From SZUA-359 sp039809125 (GTDB taxonomy: Bacteria; Patescibacteriota; Saccharimonadia; Saccharimonadales; Saccharimonadaceae): 64,000 nucleotides of DNA. Position 1 is the stretch's first letter. The number at the start of each line of letters is the position of its first letter. Shown here one piece after another: positions 1-10,112 of this stretch. Location: positions 11,691 through 75,690 of the forward strand of contig JBDHUM010000002.1 in NCBI GenBank assembly GCA_039809125.1, in the 5' to 3' direction. The translations under genes and the position numbers were made by a program. The notes beneath the pieces were generated by a model, which searched no databases, was not told the DNA's origin, and saw only the letters and a list, made by a program, of their open reading frames with translations.

Positions 1-1
1 C

Positions 2-1429
2 ACCGGAATGGTCAACAACAAAAATCGCGGCCTAATTGACCGATCAAAAAACTACGCCCGCGACAAACAAAAAGATGCCTGGATGAATTCGATGGCCACC
101 GGACCAAGACGATTCGGCGCAGGGGGCAAGTGGAATCCGCTCAATCACATTACCGGTACCGGCAGGCGGCTCTATCACGGTAGACTTAGTCGTCAACAAT
201 CTACTAAAAACGCTGAGACAAACCTAGAGTCGCAATGGGCAGGCTCAGCCCGGGGACAGCAGCTATTAGGTCAGCAGCAAAATGCCCAAACACAGCTTAA
301 AACAGCCCAGAATCAGGCATATATCAACCGGCTAAACAGCGGTGATCCTGAAGTTGAAGAAATTGAATTAAAGGCTAAAGTTGCCGAACTAGATTTAAGT
401 GAAGCGGAAGAACAAAGTAAGCTAAGGGTACATGCAACTCCTGTGTTTGAACAAGCGGCAATACGCGATAAAATAGCGGCCGACGAGTTGAAGGCCGTAG
501 AGGCAAGAACAGACGCTTTGCATGATGAATTAAAAACAACAAGTGGCGCAGCAGTTGCCACTGCACACGGTTTAGACGCGGCCATAGCAGATCGCGCAAA
601 AAGCGCTGCTGAAGCGACATACAAATATGGTCAACGAGCCGGCATGGCAGGAATGAAGCTCAAGACAGATATGTCTGATATGATTGGTGACGACATCGAT
701 AATCCAACTCAGGCTGCAATAGATGCGGCCGGGGTCATGGGTAATGCGGGCGTAAGCCTTGTTCAAGCACAAGCTCGTCAAACAAAACTAGCAGCTGCTA
801 ACGAAGCTATTGCTGCAGAGAAAACAACCATGAGGGAGCTTAATCATGAACAACTTATGGGAATTGTACAAGACGAGACCGCATCGGACGTACGACGTAC
901 AGCAGCTGCGGGTATGATCGCTTCAAAAAGCTACCGAGATGGCCACCTCGAGCTACTTGAATACTTGAGTCAAACTGCTCACGTAACCGGAAGAGACGAT
1001 AGTGGCAAGGTAACATCTCTCAAATCCGCAGTTACTGATATGCAGCAGCAATTTATGGCCGACGCCTCTGGTATGCCTGGCGTTCTTGGTGATACTGAAA
1101 AAACTGCTCTCGGTGAAGGTAAGCTCGCTATAGATATCGAAAAATTAAATAATGATGCAGGACGAACTGGAGACCAACGACTAACAATAAAAGAACATCT
1201 GCTAAGAGAAAGGCTCGCAGCAGGTAAAGTGTCCGAGGATTCATTTGCCACGCTCGATCCAGATGACGTTAAGGTATTAGACAGCCTTTACGAGAAGGGC
1301 GCTCTTGATGGTAAGGCTAGGGAGAACGTAGAAAAAGTAATCAGACGCTTACGCCAAAACCGTCAAGCCTACCAGCCTACCAAAGAAGCACAGAGGGCTA
1401 TTCACGAGAAGATTCTTCCACCCACCTGA
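2..1429 (+). CDS. VirB6/TrbL-like T4SS protein, C-terminal part (5' end cut by window)
   Basis: The reading frame is open to the left edge, so this is the C-terminal 470 or so residues of a longer protein; the first ATG inside the window is at position 8. What is visible is soluble, Ala/Glu/Lys/Gln-rich and probably helical or coiled, with no membrane span. It lies directly upstream of prgI, traC-like and virB4 genes on the same strand. In T4SS loci of Gram-positives and Patescibacteria this slot is usually taken by a VirB6/TrbL channel protein with an N-terminal membrane part and a long soluble tail. The family call is inferred from position and composition, not from a motif. Confidence 0.5.
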   Translation, partial: TGMVNNKNRGLIDRSKNYARDKQKDAWMNSMATGPRRFGAGGKWNPLNHITGTGRRLYHGRLSRQQSTKNAETNLESQWAGSARGQQLLGQQQNAQTQLKTAQNQAYINRLNSGDPEVEEIELKAKVAELDLSEAEEQSKLRVHATPVFEQAAIRDKIAADELKAVEARTDALHDELKTTSGAAVATAHGLDAAIADRAKSAAEATYKYGQRAGMAGMKLKTDMSDMIGDDIDNPTQAAIDAAGVMGNAGVSLVQAQARQTKLAAANEAIAAEKTTMRELNHEQLMGIVQDETASDVRRTAAAGMIASKSYRDGHLELLEYLSQTAHVTGRDDSGKVTSLKSAVTDMQQQFMADASGMPGVLGDTEKTALGEGKLAIDIEKLNNDAGRTGDQRLTIKEHLLRERLAAGKVSEDSFATLDPDDVKVLDSLYEKGALDGKARENVEKVIRRLRQNRQAYQPTKEAQRAIHEKILPPT

Positions 1430-1483
1430 ACCTGACGAACCTGAACCAACCTCAACTCCGTAGGGGTATGGTAATCTAGAAGT

Positions 1484-2452
1484 ATGGCTAGCTACAAAGT
1501 TGCCCAAGACGTTGAAGCCGACGATAAGCTGCTCGGTCCGTTTACGTTTCGACAGATGATCTATCTTGGCATTGTCGCTATGGCGGGTGGGGTTGCCTAC
1601 GGCCTCTGGCAGTTACTCCCGCCGCTCGTAGTTATTCCTATTCCGATAATCATATTTTTTAGCGCCCTAGCGCTCCCACTGCGCAAAGATCAGCCAATGG
1701 AAACCTATCTGGCGGCAATTATTTCGTATTACTTGAAACCGCGAAAGCGAATGTGGGTACCTGATGGAATTGAGTCGCTGGTACAGATCACTGCACCGCA
1801 CATAAAAGAAGAGTCTCGCATAAAAGACCTCGGCGACACCGAGACTGAGCGGCGGCTTGCGTACCTAGCAACATTGGTAGACACCGGCGGCTGGGCAATT
1901 CGTAACGTTTACGACACTTCGAATACCGCTACACCGATGAATGATGATATCTATAACGAAGCTCAGCAAGTTGAAGATCCGCTCGATAGTGGCAGCACTG
2001 TTGGACAATCGTTCAACCGAATGATTGACCAATCAGACACAAACAGGCGCGAACAAGTAATTCAACGAATGCATCAGCCTGTAAATCCAGTTATCGAGCA
2101 GCCGCCAGCAACACCACTGCAAATGGCTGCAGCTCCCCAAGCGATTTACCCAGAACCAGTAGCTAGCTCACCAACGATGCAAACTCAGCAAATAATTGAT
2201 CCATATGCCACGTACACACAAGCCAGTCAAACATACACCGCTCCCCCCGTACAAGACGATTCGGCCGTTACACCATCAGCTCAAGCCACCACCAACAACA
2301 CTGACACTAGCGTTTCCGACCTGTCACCTGATATAATGGAACTTGCAAATAATAGAGATTTATCGATTGAAACGATGCAGCACGAAGCTCACCGTATTCA
2401 TCAAAAAAAGCAGCAGCTCGATGAGGGTGAAGTGCTTATTTCACTACGATAG
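1484..2452 (+). CDS. prgI: PrgI family T4SS membrane protein
   Basis: 322 aa. The first 90 residues match the PrgI family: a short amphipathic start, a GPFTFRQMIYLG-type segment, two closely spaced membrane helices (about residues 25-45 and 48-66), then a YYLKPRKRMWVPDG motif. The rest is a long Gln/Pro/Thr-rich cytoplasmic tail. PrgI is a small inner-membrane component always found beside VirB4 in Gram-positive-type T4SS (VirB3-like role). A TAATCT -10-like hexamer ends 6 nt before the ATG and no Shine-Dalgarno is near, so translation may be leaderless. Confidence 0.85.
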   Translation: MASYKVAQDVEADDKLLGPFTFRQMIYLGIVAMAGGVAYGLWQLLPPLVVIPIPIIIFFSALALPLRKDQPMETYLAAIISYYLKPRKRMWVPDGIESLVQITAPHIKEESRIKDLGDTETERRLAYLATLVDTGGWAIRNVYDTSNTATPMNDDIYNEAQQVEDPLDSGSTVGQSFNRMIDQSDTNRREQVIQRMHQPVNPVIEQPPATPLQMAAAPQAIYPEPVASSPTMQTQQIIDPYATYTQASQTYTAPPVQDDSAVTPSAQATTNNTDTSVSDLSPDIMELANNRDLSIETMQHEAHRIHQKKQQLDEGEVLISLR

Positions 2453-2476
2453 ATCATAATCTCAAGGGGAGTGGGG

Positions 2477-3448
2477 ATGCCGCCAGACAATCAACAATAC
2501 GCTGCGCCGCAAAGCCAGCCCCCAGCGGGCGCGGTGCCACCATACCCACCTGCGCCGGACACGCCGGTACCAGATCCCTCTCAGTTTACCGATCAGTCTG
2601 CTCAAGCGGCACCGCAGATGATGACTGCTGATCAACCTGCGCCAATGCAGCCACTACCACAGCAATCTGCGCCCGAGCAACCTCAACCAAGTGCTGACAA
2701 AAAAGGCAGTGAGACCAAACAGCAAAGCCCTAACACCACCCAACATAGTTTGCTATTTTCTGAGCTGCGCGAGGGCATGGTAATCATGGGAGATGGTACG
2801 TTTCGAGCTATTGTCGCCTGCGAATCCATCAATTTTGATCTTATGAGTAGCCGAGAGCGCGAAGGTGTCGAATATAGCTATCAGAACTTTCTCAATTCTT
2901 TATCATTTGACGTGCAGATCTACATAAGCTCTCGCCAAGTTGATATCTCGCCGTACCTAGAGAAACTATCTGATTTACGCCGATCACAAGATAACATGCT
3001 GCTCGGTGTTATGATGGACGATTATCTTGCGTTTATCGATGACTTGGCTCAAGGATCGAATATTATGGATAAGCGCTTTTATATCATCGTTCCGTTTAGC
3101 GCCGCCCTCGACGCTTCTAAAATTGTCGATAAGGGCAAGGGGTTTTTCAGCCGATTCTTCGTACAGAATGCCAAACAAGTAACGAAAATTGATCAGCCAA
3201 CCTACGAAAAGGCTAAAGAAGAACTGCAAAACCGCGTTCAAACCGTTATCAGCGGACTGTATCAGGTAGGGGTGCGCTGTGCACAGCTGAATACTAAGGA
3301 GCTCGGCGAGCTATACTACGGTGTCTACAATCCCGATACTGCTATGAATCAGCCACTCGGTGACTTCGAAAGCACCACTTCTATGTACGTTAAACGGGCA
3401 CAGCCAGTCGAACAAATTCCTGGACAGGGTCAGATGGGGGTAGGATAA
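2477..3448 (+). CDS. TraC-like (VirB4 N-terminal-like) T4SS protein
   Basis: 323 aa from the ATG at 2477. A GTG at 2471 is also open, but the AAGGGGAG Shine-Dalgarno at 2464-2471 would overlap it, whereas spacing to 2477 is normal. The first 95 residues are Pro/Gln-rich and disordered. From about residue 95 there is a globular domain with the pattern REGMVIMGDGTFRAIVACES followed by SFDVQIYISSRQVDISPY, typical of the TraC-like N-terminal region of conjugation ATPases. No Walker motifs are present. The stop codon abuts the virB4 start, so the two are translationally coupled and probably act together at the inner membrane. Confidence 0.65.
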   Translation: MPPDNQQYAAPQSQPPAGAVPPYPPAPDTPVPDPSQFTDQSAQAAPQMMTADQPAPMQPLPQQSAPEQPQPSADKKGSETKQQSPNTTQHSLLFSELREGMVIMGDGTFRAIVACESINFDLMSSREREGVEYSYQNFLNSLSFDVQIYISSRQVDISPYLEKLSDLRRSQDNMLLGVMMDDYLAFIDDLAQGSNIMDKRFYIIVPFSAALDASKIVDKGKGFFSRFFVQNAKQVTKIDQPTYEKAKEELQNRVQTVISGLYQVGVRCAQLNTKELGELYYGVYNPDTAMNQPLGDFESTTSMYVKRAQPVEQIPGQGQMGVG

Positions 3449-5275
3449 ATGGCAAAAAAACGCGACGCAATTGAAATCGCCGCTGAGCAAAAGGCTCGTG
3501 AGCAAGCAGAGGTAGAAGAGGCATTCGTCCGCGGTATCACCACTCTGCGCGACCTTATTGCACCAAGCAGTCTCGAAATTCACTCCAGCTACTTTCGTCT
3601 CGGTACCAAGTACGGGAGAACCTTGTATGTGTATGGCTATCCCCGTGAGCTCTACACTGGCTGGCTAAGTGGTTTAATCAATGTCGACGAAGTGCTCGAT
3701 ATCAGCATGTACGTGTATCCGGTTGAATCACAGGTGGTGATGCGCAACCTGCGCAAAAAAGTAACTCAGCTTGAGGCATCAATGTCACTATTAGCCGAAA
3801 AGGGGAGAACTCGTGACCCTGGGCTCGAAGCTGCCTTGCAAGACGCCGAAGAATTGCGCGATCAGCTGCAGGTAGGTGCGCAACGATTTTTCCGGTTTGG
3901 CCTCTACGTTACCCTCTACGCTGATAGCTTAGAGGATCTCGCATTTGTTCAACGAAAAATTGAAACTATGTTTGGCCAACAGATGGTATTTACAAAAGTA
4001 GCCAGTTCGCAACAAGAGCAAGGCATGAACAGTACCTTCCCACAAATGACCGACCAGCTGCAGATTCGTCGCAACATGAACACTGGCGCAATTTCGACCA
4101 GTTTTCCATTTACTAGCGCCGACCTAAGTGATGGTAAGGGAATTTTGTACGGCATAAATATGCACAATAACGGTCTGGTAATTTTCGATCGCTTCACGCT
4201 TGAAAACGCCAATATGGTGGTGTTTGCTAAGTCTGGTGCAGGTAAATCATTCACCGTCAAGCTTGAGGCCTTGCGCAGTATGATGATGGGTGCTGATATC
4301 TTGATTATTGATCCAGAAAACGAGTACCAAAAGTTAGCTGATGCGGTAGGTGGGAGCTACATTCGATTGAGTCTTAATAGCGATGTGCGTATCAACCCGT
4401 TTGATTTACCGCGAGTTATTGACAGCGACGAGGCTGATGACGCCCTGCGAGCCAACCTTGTCACACTACACGGTCTATTTAGGCTGATGCTTGGCGGTTA
4501 TCAGATGACTGCAGGCGGCCAAGTAATGCCAGCTCTGACTGCCGCCGAGGAAGCCGACCTCGACCAAGCCCTCATCGACACTTACGCCCGAGTTGGTATC
4601 ACTAGCGACCCGCTGACACACAACTCACCACCGCCGACAATTGCTGAGCTCTACGATACGCTGCTACACATGGGTGGTACCGGGCCAGGGCTCGCACAGC
4701 GCCTGCGTAAATTTACCACTGGTACATTTGCTGGTATTTTCAGCCAGCAATCGAATATAGATATCAACAACAACATGGTGGTATTTAATATTCGCGACCT
4801 CGAAGACGACCTGCGACCGATCGCAATGTACATTGTGCTGAGTCATATTTGGAATATCACACGAACTATCCAAAAAAAGCGCATGCTGGTGGTTGACGAA
4901 GCCTGGCAACTCATGAAATACGACGATTCAGCCAACTTTTTGTTTAGCCTTGCCAAACGAGCTCGAAAATATTATCTTGGACTTACCACTATAACGCAGG
5001 ACGTTGAAGATTTTATGGGAAGCAAAATGGGACGTGCTATTGTAGCCAACTCAAGCATGCAGTTACTGCTCAAACAATCAGCCAGTGCAGTTGATGTGCT
5101 CAGCGATGTCTTTAAGCTCACCGAAGAAGAACAAAAGCGTCTGGCCAACTTCCCAGTGGGCCAGGGGCTGTTCTTTGCTGGACAAAATCACGTGCATATT
5201 CAAATTGTTGCCAGCCCGACCGAACAGCAGCTAATTAGTACGAACCCTCAGCAGACAACAGGTAAGCAGGTTTAA
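3449..5275 (+). CDS. virB4: VirB4-type T4SS ATPase
   Basis: 608 aa. Walker A (KSGAGKSFTVK, about residue 260) and Walker B (MLVVDEAWQLM, about residue 477) are intact, followed by the TTITQDVEDF segment and a C-terminal QLLLKQS region typical of VirB4/TraC/CagE ATPases. The N-terminal 240 residues form the membrane-proximal domain with a predicted coiled coil near residues 95-130. VirB4 powers assembly of, or transport through, the secretion channel. It starts one base after the preceding stop codon and is followed after 2 nt by the next gene, so it lies in the middle of an operon. Family assignment is secure; the transported substrate is unknown. Confidence 0.92.
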   Translation: MAKKRDAIEIAAEQKAREQAEVEEAFVRGITTLRDLIAPSSLEIHSSYFRLGTKYGRTLYVYGYPRELYTGWLSGLINVDEVLDISMYVYPVESQVVMRNLRKKVTQLEASMSLLAEKGRTRDPGLEAALQDAEELRDQLQVGAQRFFRFGLYVTLYADSLEDLAFVQRKIETMFGQQMVFTKVASSQQEQGMNSTFPQMTDQLQIRRNMNTGAISTSFPFTSADLSDGKGILYGINMHNNGLVIFDRFTLENANMVVFAKSGAGKSFTVKLEALRSMMMGADILIIDPENEYQKLADAVGGSYIRLSLNSDVRINPFDLPRVIDSDEADDALRANLVTLHGLFRLMLGGYQMTAGGQVMPALTAAEEADLDQALIDTYARVGITSDPLTHNSPPPTIAELYDTLLHMGGTGPGLAQRLRKFTTGTFAGIFSQQSNIDINNNMVVFNIRDLEDDLRPIAMYIVLSHIWNITRTIQKKRMLVVDEAWQLMKYDDSANFLFSLAKRARKYYLGLTTITQDVEDFMGSKMGRAIVANSSMQLLLKQSASAVDVLSDVFKLTEEEQKRLANFPVGQGLFFAGQNHVHIQIVASPTEQQLISTNPQQTTGKQV

Positions 5276-5277
5276 CC

Positions 5278-8200
5278 GTGGCCGAAAAGCTTGACAACAA
5301 TAGAATTGACACGAAATATCGTGAGGGTGCTGGCTCGTACGGCTATCAAAACCCTGACTCGCTCGCCTCGCGTATGGCTGCAAAAGAAAAAGCCATTAGC
5401 GGTCACATGATGCAACCACGCAAATCTAATACCCAACAGCCAGGTGAATCAATCTCAGACAATATCGATCAAGCTCGAAACGGCGAAAAAAACCTACTCG
5501 ATAGTTCTATTATCAACAACACCACACCGACATCAAACGTCGGCTGGAAACCATCTAAATCTGGTATTAAAGGGCTCTTTCGACGAAAAAAAGGGGGTGC
5601 AGCTGGCGTTTTATTAACGCTAATTCTCGGCGGAGCATTTGGATTAACTGCCTTGTTTACACCTTCTACGCTGTTATTTCACTTCCGCGAAGTCATGCTC
5701 GAAAAGTTCAACGATCAGCTAACCGCTATGGACATTCGCACCACCCATATTCTACATTCCAAGCTGAAGAATAAAGTCACCAAGGGTGTTTGTACGCCCG
5801 TCACGACAATCTGTAAATACCAAAGTATGTCACCGAGGCAGGTAGAAAAACTTGAGACAAAGTCCAAAGGTCGAATTAAAGTAGTTGGTGACAGATCATC
5901 AATCACTGGACGCATAAAAGTAGAGTATCTCGAAATTGAAGGCGAGAAGATATCGGCTGACAATATTTTTAAGGCCTCACGCACTCCTCATATTAAGGAC
6001 GCGCTCGTCGCCGGCTATAATCCACGATACGCGATTTGGGCTGATGAAAAACTGAAGGTTCTCGCGGGCAAAATCGGCCTAAACAAAGGGCGAAACATTG
6101 AAGCAGACAGCAAAGAAAAAATGCAGGAGCAAATACACAAAAATTCCACCGGCGAGGCGGCTCTTGAAAAAGCAACCGGTATTTCTTGCACCGGCGAAGG
6201 CGACAAGAGAAAATGTACCAAAGACGGTGCACCAATTGATCCCGATGAAGCCGACAAGGAACTTGCCAAAGCTCGAAAAGGCCTCGGTATTATCGATAAA
6301 GAAATCGAGCAGCGAAAAAAACTATCGAGTATATCAAAAAATATCGCGAAACAATCAGTGAAATCTGCTGTAACGTCACTTGCGCTAGGCCTCGGCAGCA
6401 TTGATACTGCTTGCGGCGGCTATTTAATGATTCGTGCGATTGGATTTGCCGCTAAATACCTTGCTCAGTTGCAGCTCGCTCGCTCGTACTTTACTGTAAT
6501 GAATTCAATCGACACGGCAAGAGATGGTGATGGCCTACCTGAAGTGATGAGTCTTTATGGCGATAAGATAACCGCCGAAAATGCGATCGGTCAAACCGCC
6601 ACCGATTCATCTGGTTACCGCTATGCCGCCTACGGAGACGTTACGCCCACCCCGTCACTTGAAAGCCTAGCGACCATCAACACTGCTACAGGTGACGTTA
6701 GTGTATCGGACGAACAGCAACAACAAGTTGATCTTGTCAATGAAACCACTCGCTACATCAATGGCCAGATGGTCGATGACAATATTATGACCCGCCTTAT
6801 CGGGGTTATTACTGCAATTGCTGGCGACACTAACACCGATGATGCCTGCCATTTTGTCAAAAGCGGCTGGGGCAAAGGTATTTTGGCTCTAGGCATGATC
6901 GCTGGTGCGATTGCTGCCTTCTTTTCGGGCGGGCTCTCTCTCGGTGCCGGTGCCATTGCTCAATTAGGGCTCAGTATCGCGATTGGCGTTGCTATGGCCA
7001 TGCTCGCCCCCAAGTTATATGATATGGCAGCTGGCACGGTTATAACTGGCGCCGAAGAAGCTAACGCGTTTGGAAATTCAACCACCTCTGGTGCAGGTGC
7101 TTTTAATGCACTGGGCTCACAAAACCGAGGACTTGGTGCACTTCCGGTTGAAGAAGCGCCGGTGTACGCTAAAACAACGAGATCAATCCAAAATCAGTAT
7201 ATTGCAATGGATAATTCCCACCGTAGCCCGATTGACGTGAGTTCAAAGTATACTGCGCTCGGCTCAGTCCTGTTTGCTGGTACGCCGTACCTAACTAAAC
7301 TGCGCTCACCCTCCTCGGCGCTTAGCTCAATTTTCGCAATCAGCGGACAGTCTATTAAGGGCTTCGTTGCACCCACCAAGGCTGCGGGAACGGAAGAATT
7401 TTCTCAGTGCGATGATATCGACTACAAAAAATACAATTTGGCTACCGATATGTTTTGTAATGTACGCTATGGCGAAACAGGTAACGCCCTTAGTGCCGAT
7501 GGAGAAGCCATTGCAAAAGAATTAATTGACACCAACCAAGTTGATGCCACTACCGGCGCAGCTATACCCGATTCTGACTATGCCCACTACCTTGAATCAT
7601 GCGTCAATCGAAGTGATCCAATTGGCGGTTTTAGCGAAGAAACCGAAGGCAAACCAAACGCCGAGGGTGAAGACTGCATTGTTAAAAGTAGTAGGAAAGC
7701 GAGCAATAGTTCTGGCTTACCATGGGAGTCATCTGTCACGGCCGCTGCTGATCTTTCCAAGTTCTCGAAGTTTAGAATTTATACAATTGACCAGTCAATC
7801 ATTAAAAACATGGAAGAAGATTATCCGGAGTTTAGCGGCACTACTGACACTGGCGGTTCTAACGGAGGCACCACCGAACCGGTAGTGACGATGCCACCCG
7901 AAGCGGTAGTTGATGGCGCTGGTTGGAGCTTGCCGGCCGGTAAAGATTACTCGCACTACAGCTGTGCCGAAGGCCTCGAAGAAATTGATAATTTTACAAA
8001 TACAGGCAATGGTACAACATTTAAATTCTGTAAATTTGACACAGGAAAGGTTACTTCCATAATGTCAGCTATTGCCGTGAAGATTAAAGCTGATGCCAAG
8101 GCCGATAATGTAGACCTGTCTCTTACTGGCCCTCGTACTGGAGTACGCAGCTATGAAGATCAGGCCGATCTACGCCGTGAGAATGGCTGCCCAGACGTCT

Positions 8201-8424
8201 ACACCTCACCGCCTAGTAGTTGTGCCACGCCAACCGCTAGACCAGGCACTTCAAATCACGAATTTGGTACCGCGTTTGACTGGAACACAGGTTCTCGCTA
8301 TGACACATCGTCACCTCAGTATAAATGGCTCGCAGCAAACGGCGCTAAATATTATTTGTTTGTGCTAAAAAACCCAGATGGTAGTATAAATGAAGCGTGG
8401 CACTGGTCGACGAATGGAGGGTAA
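5278..8424 (+). CDS. Giant membrane protein with C-terminal M15 (VanY-like) peptidase domain
   Basis: 1048 aa, GTG start 2 nt after virB4. A cytoplasmic basic N-terminus (RRKKGG) precedes a membrane helix at about residues 107-130; further hydrophobic stretches lie near 365-400 and 535-585. The last 110 residues look like an M15 D-Ala-D-Ala carboxypeptidase/endopeptidase: SNHEFGTAFDW near residue 992 supplies the SxHxxGxAxD zinc pattern and EAWHWS near residue 1040 the final His. The middle is rich in Thr/Gly/Ala and paired Cys. The position suggests a T4SS-associated wall-opening or surface protein. The peptidase domain is well supported; the role of the other 900 residues is unknown. Confidence 0.75.
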   Translation: MAEKLDNNRIDTKYREGAGSYGYQNPDSLASRMAAKEKAISGHMMQPRKSNTQQPGESISDNIDQARNGEKNLLDSSIINNTTPTSNVGWKPSKSGIKGLFRRKKGGAAGVLLTLILGGAFGLTALFTPSTLLFHFREVMLEKFNDQLTAMDIRTTHILHSKLKNKVTKGVCTPVTTICKYQSMSPRQVEKLETKSKGRIKVVGDRSSITGRIKVEYLEIEGEKISADNIFKASRTPHIKDALVAGYNPRYAIWADEKLKVLAGKIGLNKGRNIEADSKEKMQEQIHKNSTGEAALEKATGISCTGEGDKRKCTKDGAPIDPDEADKELAKARKGLGIIDKEIEQRKKLSSISKNIAKQSVKSAVTSLALGLGSIDTACGGYLMIRAIGFAAKYLAQLQLARSYFTVMNSIDTARDGDGLPEVMSLYGDKITAENAIGQTATDSSGYRYAAYGDVTPTPSLESLATINTATGDVSVSDEQQQQVDLVNETTRYINGQMVDDNIMTRLIGVITAIAGDTNTDDACHFVKSGWGKGILALGMIAGAIAAFFSGGLSLGAGAIAQLGLSIAIGVAMAMLAPKLYDMAAGTVITGAEEANAFGNSTTSGAGAFNALGSQNRGLGALPVEEAPVYAKTTRSIQNQYIAMDNSHRSPIDVSSKYTALGSVLFAGTPYLTKLRSPSSALSSIFAISGQSIKGFVAPTKAAGTEEFSQCDDIDYKKYNLATDMFCNVRYGETGNALSADGEAIAKELIDTNQVDATTGAAIPDSDYAHYLESCVNRSDPIGGFSEETEGKPNAEGEDCIVKSSRKASNSSGLPWESSVTAAADLSKFSKFRIYTIDQSIIKNMEEDYPEFSGTTDTGGSNGGTTEPVVTMPPEAVVDGAGWSLPAGKDYSHYSCAEGLEEIDNFTNTGNGTTFKFCKFDTGKVTSIMSAIAVKIKADAKADNVDLSLTGPRTGVRSYEDQADLRRENGCPDVYTSPPSSCATPTARPGTSNHEFGTAFDWNTGSRYDTSSPQYKWLAANGAKYYLFVLKNPDGSINEAWHWSTNGG

Positions 8425-8428
8425 ATAG

Positions 8429-8881
8429 ATGCAAAATAATTCAACACGCTTAAGTCGCACTGGGTGGATGACATTGTTTGCGTTGCTTTGGGTTATTATT
8501 GTGGCTTTTATCGCCTGGAATATGTGGCCAAACCAGCCTTCGGGTAAGCAGAGTGCAGCAACATCGGCCGAAAGTTCTCATGATATTTCCGAGCTAAGTA
8601 AGTTTATTGATAGTGGCTATAGTGATGCAATCAAATCCGAACTTGTTAAGGCTACTGATTCGCCGTGGGACATGTTTGTTATTCGCGATAATACATATAA
8701 TAAATCCGGCGATAATGTCGAGTTTTTCGCTGCCGATACACAGACTGCGTTCGTATACAAAATTACCGCTTCAAAACACGCCGATCAATACAATGCGCTT
8801 GTACTTTGTGCCCCTCATGACAAACAAATAAATGATAGAACGTGTATTCAGAACGCAGCCGAAGGGACTGAAGGTGATTAG
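8429..8881 (+). CDS. Small single-span membrane protein of T4SS operon
   Basis: 150 aa with a good GGAGG Shine-Dalgarno at 8416-8420. One N-terminal membrane helix (about residues 13-31) is followed by a roughly 115-residue extracytoplasmic domain with two Cys (LCAPHDKQINDRTC) that could form a disulfide. No family is recognised. It sits between the M15 giant protein and the lysozyme-NlpC/P60 protein and overlaps the latter's start, so it is probably a partner of one of them. Confidence 0.6.
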   Translation: MQNNSTRLSRTGWMTLFALLWVIIVAFIAWNMWPNQPSGKQSAATSAESSHDISELSKFIDSGYSDAIKSELVKATDSPWDMFVIRDNTYNKSGDNVEFFAADTQTAFVYKITASKHADQYNALVLCAPHDKQINDRTCIQNAAEGTEGD

Positions 8882-10109
8882 GTTTTCTAGTAAGAAAATT
8901 GGCTGTATTTTTAGTATTCTTCTAATTTTGTTTGCAGGATACTTCTACCCTGCATATAGCAGCTACGCTATTTCAATCGATGAACCTCTACTTACCGAGG
9001 AGGACTATCGATCCTCGAATGATATTTTCTTTTATGACAGTGGAGCTGGCTGTGTGGGGATTGCTGATAATACGGACATCGAACTAGCGGGCGAATCAAA
9101 TTTACATAAAGTATACAATTATATGATCGCAGCCGGCCTAAAAGACTTTCAGGCTGCAGGTGTGGTTGGTAATATCGCAATTGAGTCGGGTGGCGATCCG
9201 ACCATTAAGCAGGGTGGTGGACACATGGACGATCCAACTCCACTTGGAACAGGGATTGGTGTCGGGAGAGCCTGGGGATTAATCCAGTGGGATGCTGGCG
9301 GACGCGCAATTGAGTACGCTAAAAGAGCTGGAATAACAACTCCTATAAACGAATTGAAAACCCAACTCGACCTCGTGCAGTGGCACATGAAAACTGAAAC
9401 CCCTACGTCGGCCAAAAACTTCTGGGATGAATACGTGAAAACCTCAACAATTGAAGAAGCTACGATGCTGTATATGATAAAGATGGAGGGTCCAGGTATC
9501 CCCCATTTTGCAGCACGTCTACTTGCAGCCAACTTAGCGCTCAACTACCCAATCACCGAAGGGGCTGGCGGCGGCTCAACCGATTGCACTAGTGACGCCG
9601 GTGATGGTGCAGTAGCGGGCAATGCTGTAAAAACCGCGGTTAATTACGCCTGGCCAAAATATCGTAAACCGCCTACCTTTGAACTAAAGCCAGAGTATGC
9701 CAAGGCTGTCAAAGATGCTCAAACAAAGGGTCTCTATGTTGGTGGTGGTATTCATCCGGGTATCGACTGTGGTGGATTTGTCACACGAGTCATGCAAGAT
9801 AGCGGGGTTGATCCAAATTACAACAAGGATCCCGCTGGAAATACTGTTAATCAAGAAAAATACACCAGTACGTCAGGTAAGTACACCTTAATATCATCAC
9901 CAACTACTGCGACACTCAAACCTGGCGACATTGCCATCAACAACAGCCACACCTATATGTATGTTGGCGAAGTTGAGGGGTTTGAAACTGTAATCGCATC
10001 TGCATCATACAGCACAACCGGCGCTTCATGGCGACCACCAATGGCGGGACACGAGGCACCCGCTGATCCATCTTATCGCTGGTATCGTTTTAATGGAGGC
10101 ACTAAGTAA
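8874..10109 (+). CDS. Secreted lysozyme-like plus NlpC/P60 (CHAP-like) wall hydrolase
   Basis: 411 aa from the GTG at 8874, chosen because GAAGGG lies 7 nt upstream and the protein then begins with a clean signal peptide (KKIGCIFSILLILFAGYF); an upstream ATG at 8832 would add 14 residues inside the previous gene. Residues about 60-200 resemble phage-tail-type lysozyme domains, with the likely catalytic Glu in NIAIESGGDP and the AWGLIQWD signature. The C-terminal part is NlpC/P60-like, with Cys in IDCGGFVTRVM (about 298) and His in NSHTYMYVG (about 356). This two-headed enzyme architecture is common in VirB1-like proteins of Gram-positive T4SS, which cut both glycan and peptide for channel passage. 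Confidence 0.82.
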   Translation: MIRFSSKKIGCIFSILLILFAGYFYPAYSSYAISIDEPLLTEEDYRSSNDIFFYDSGAGCVGIADNTDIELAGESNLHKVYNYMIAAGLKDFQAAGVVGNIAIESGGDPTIKQGGGHMDDPTPLGTGIGVGRAWGLIQWDAGGRAIEYAKRAGITTPINELKTQLDLVQWHMKTETPTSAKNFWDEYVKTSTIEEATMLYMIKMEGPGIPHFAARLLAANLALNYPITEGAGGGSTDCTSDAGDGAVAGNAVKTAVNYAWPKYRKPPTFELKPEYAKAVKDAQTKGLYVGGGIHPGIDCGGFVTRVMQDSGVDPNYNKDPAGNTVNQEKYTSTSGKYTLISSPTTATLKPGDIAINNSHTYMYVGEVEGFETVIASASYSTTGASWRPPMAGHEAPADPSYRWYRFNGGTK

Positions 10110-10112
10110 TCT

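Noticed and set aside
6015..6401. 128-codon minus-strand frame inside the M15 giant gene
   Set aside because: Low-complexity Ser/Arg/Phe-rich translation, no start signals, fully antisense to a better supported gene.
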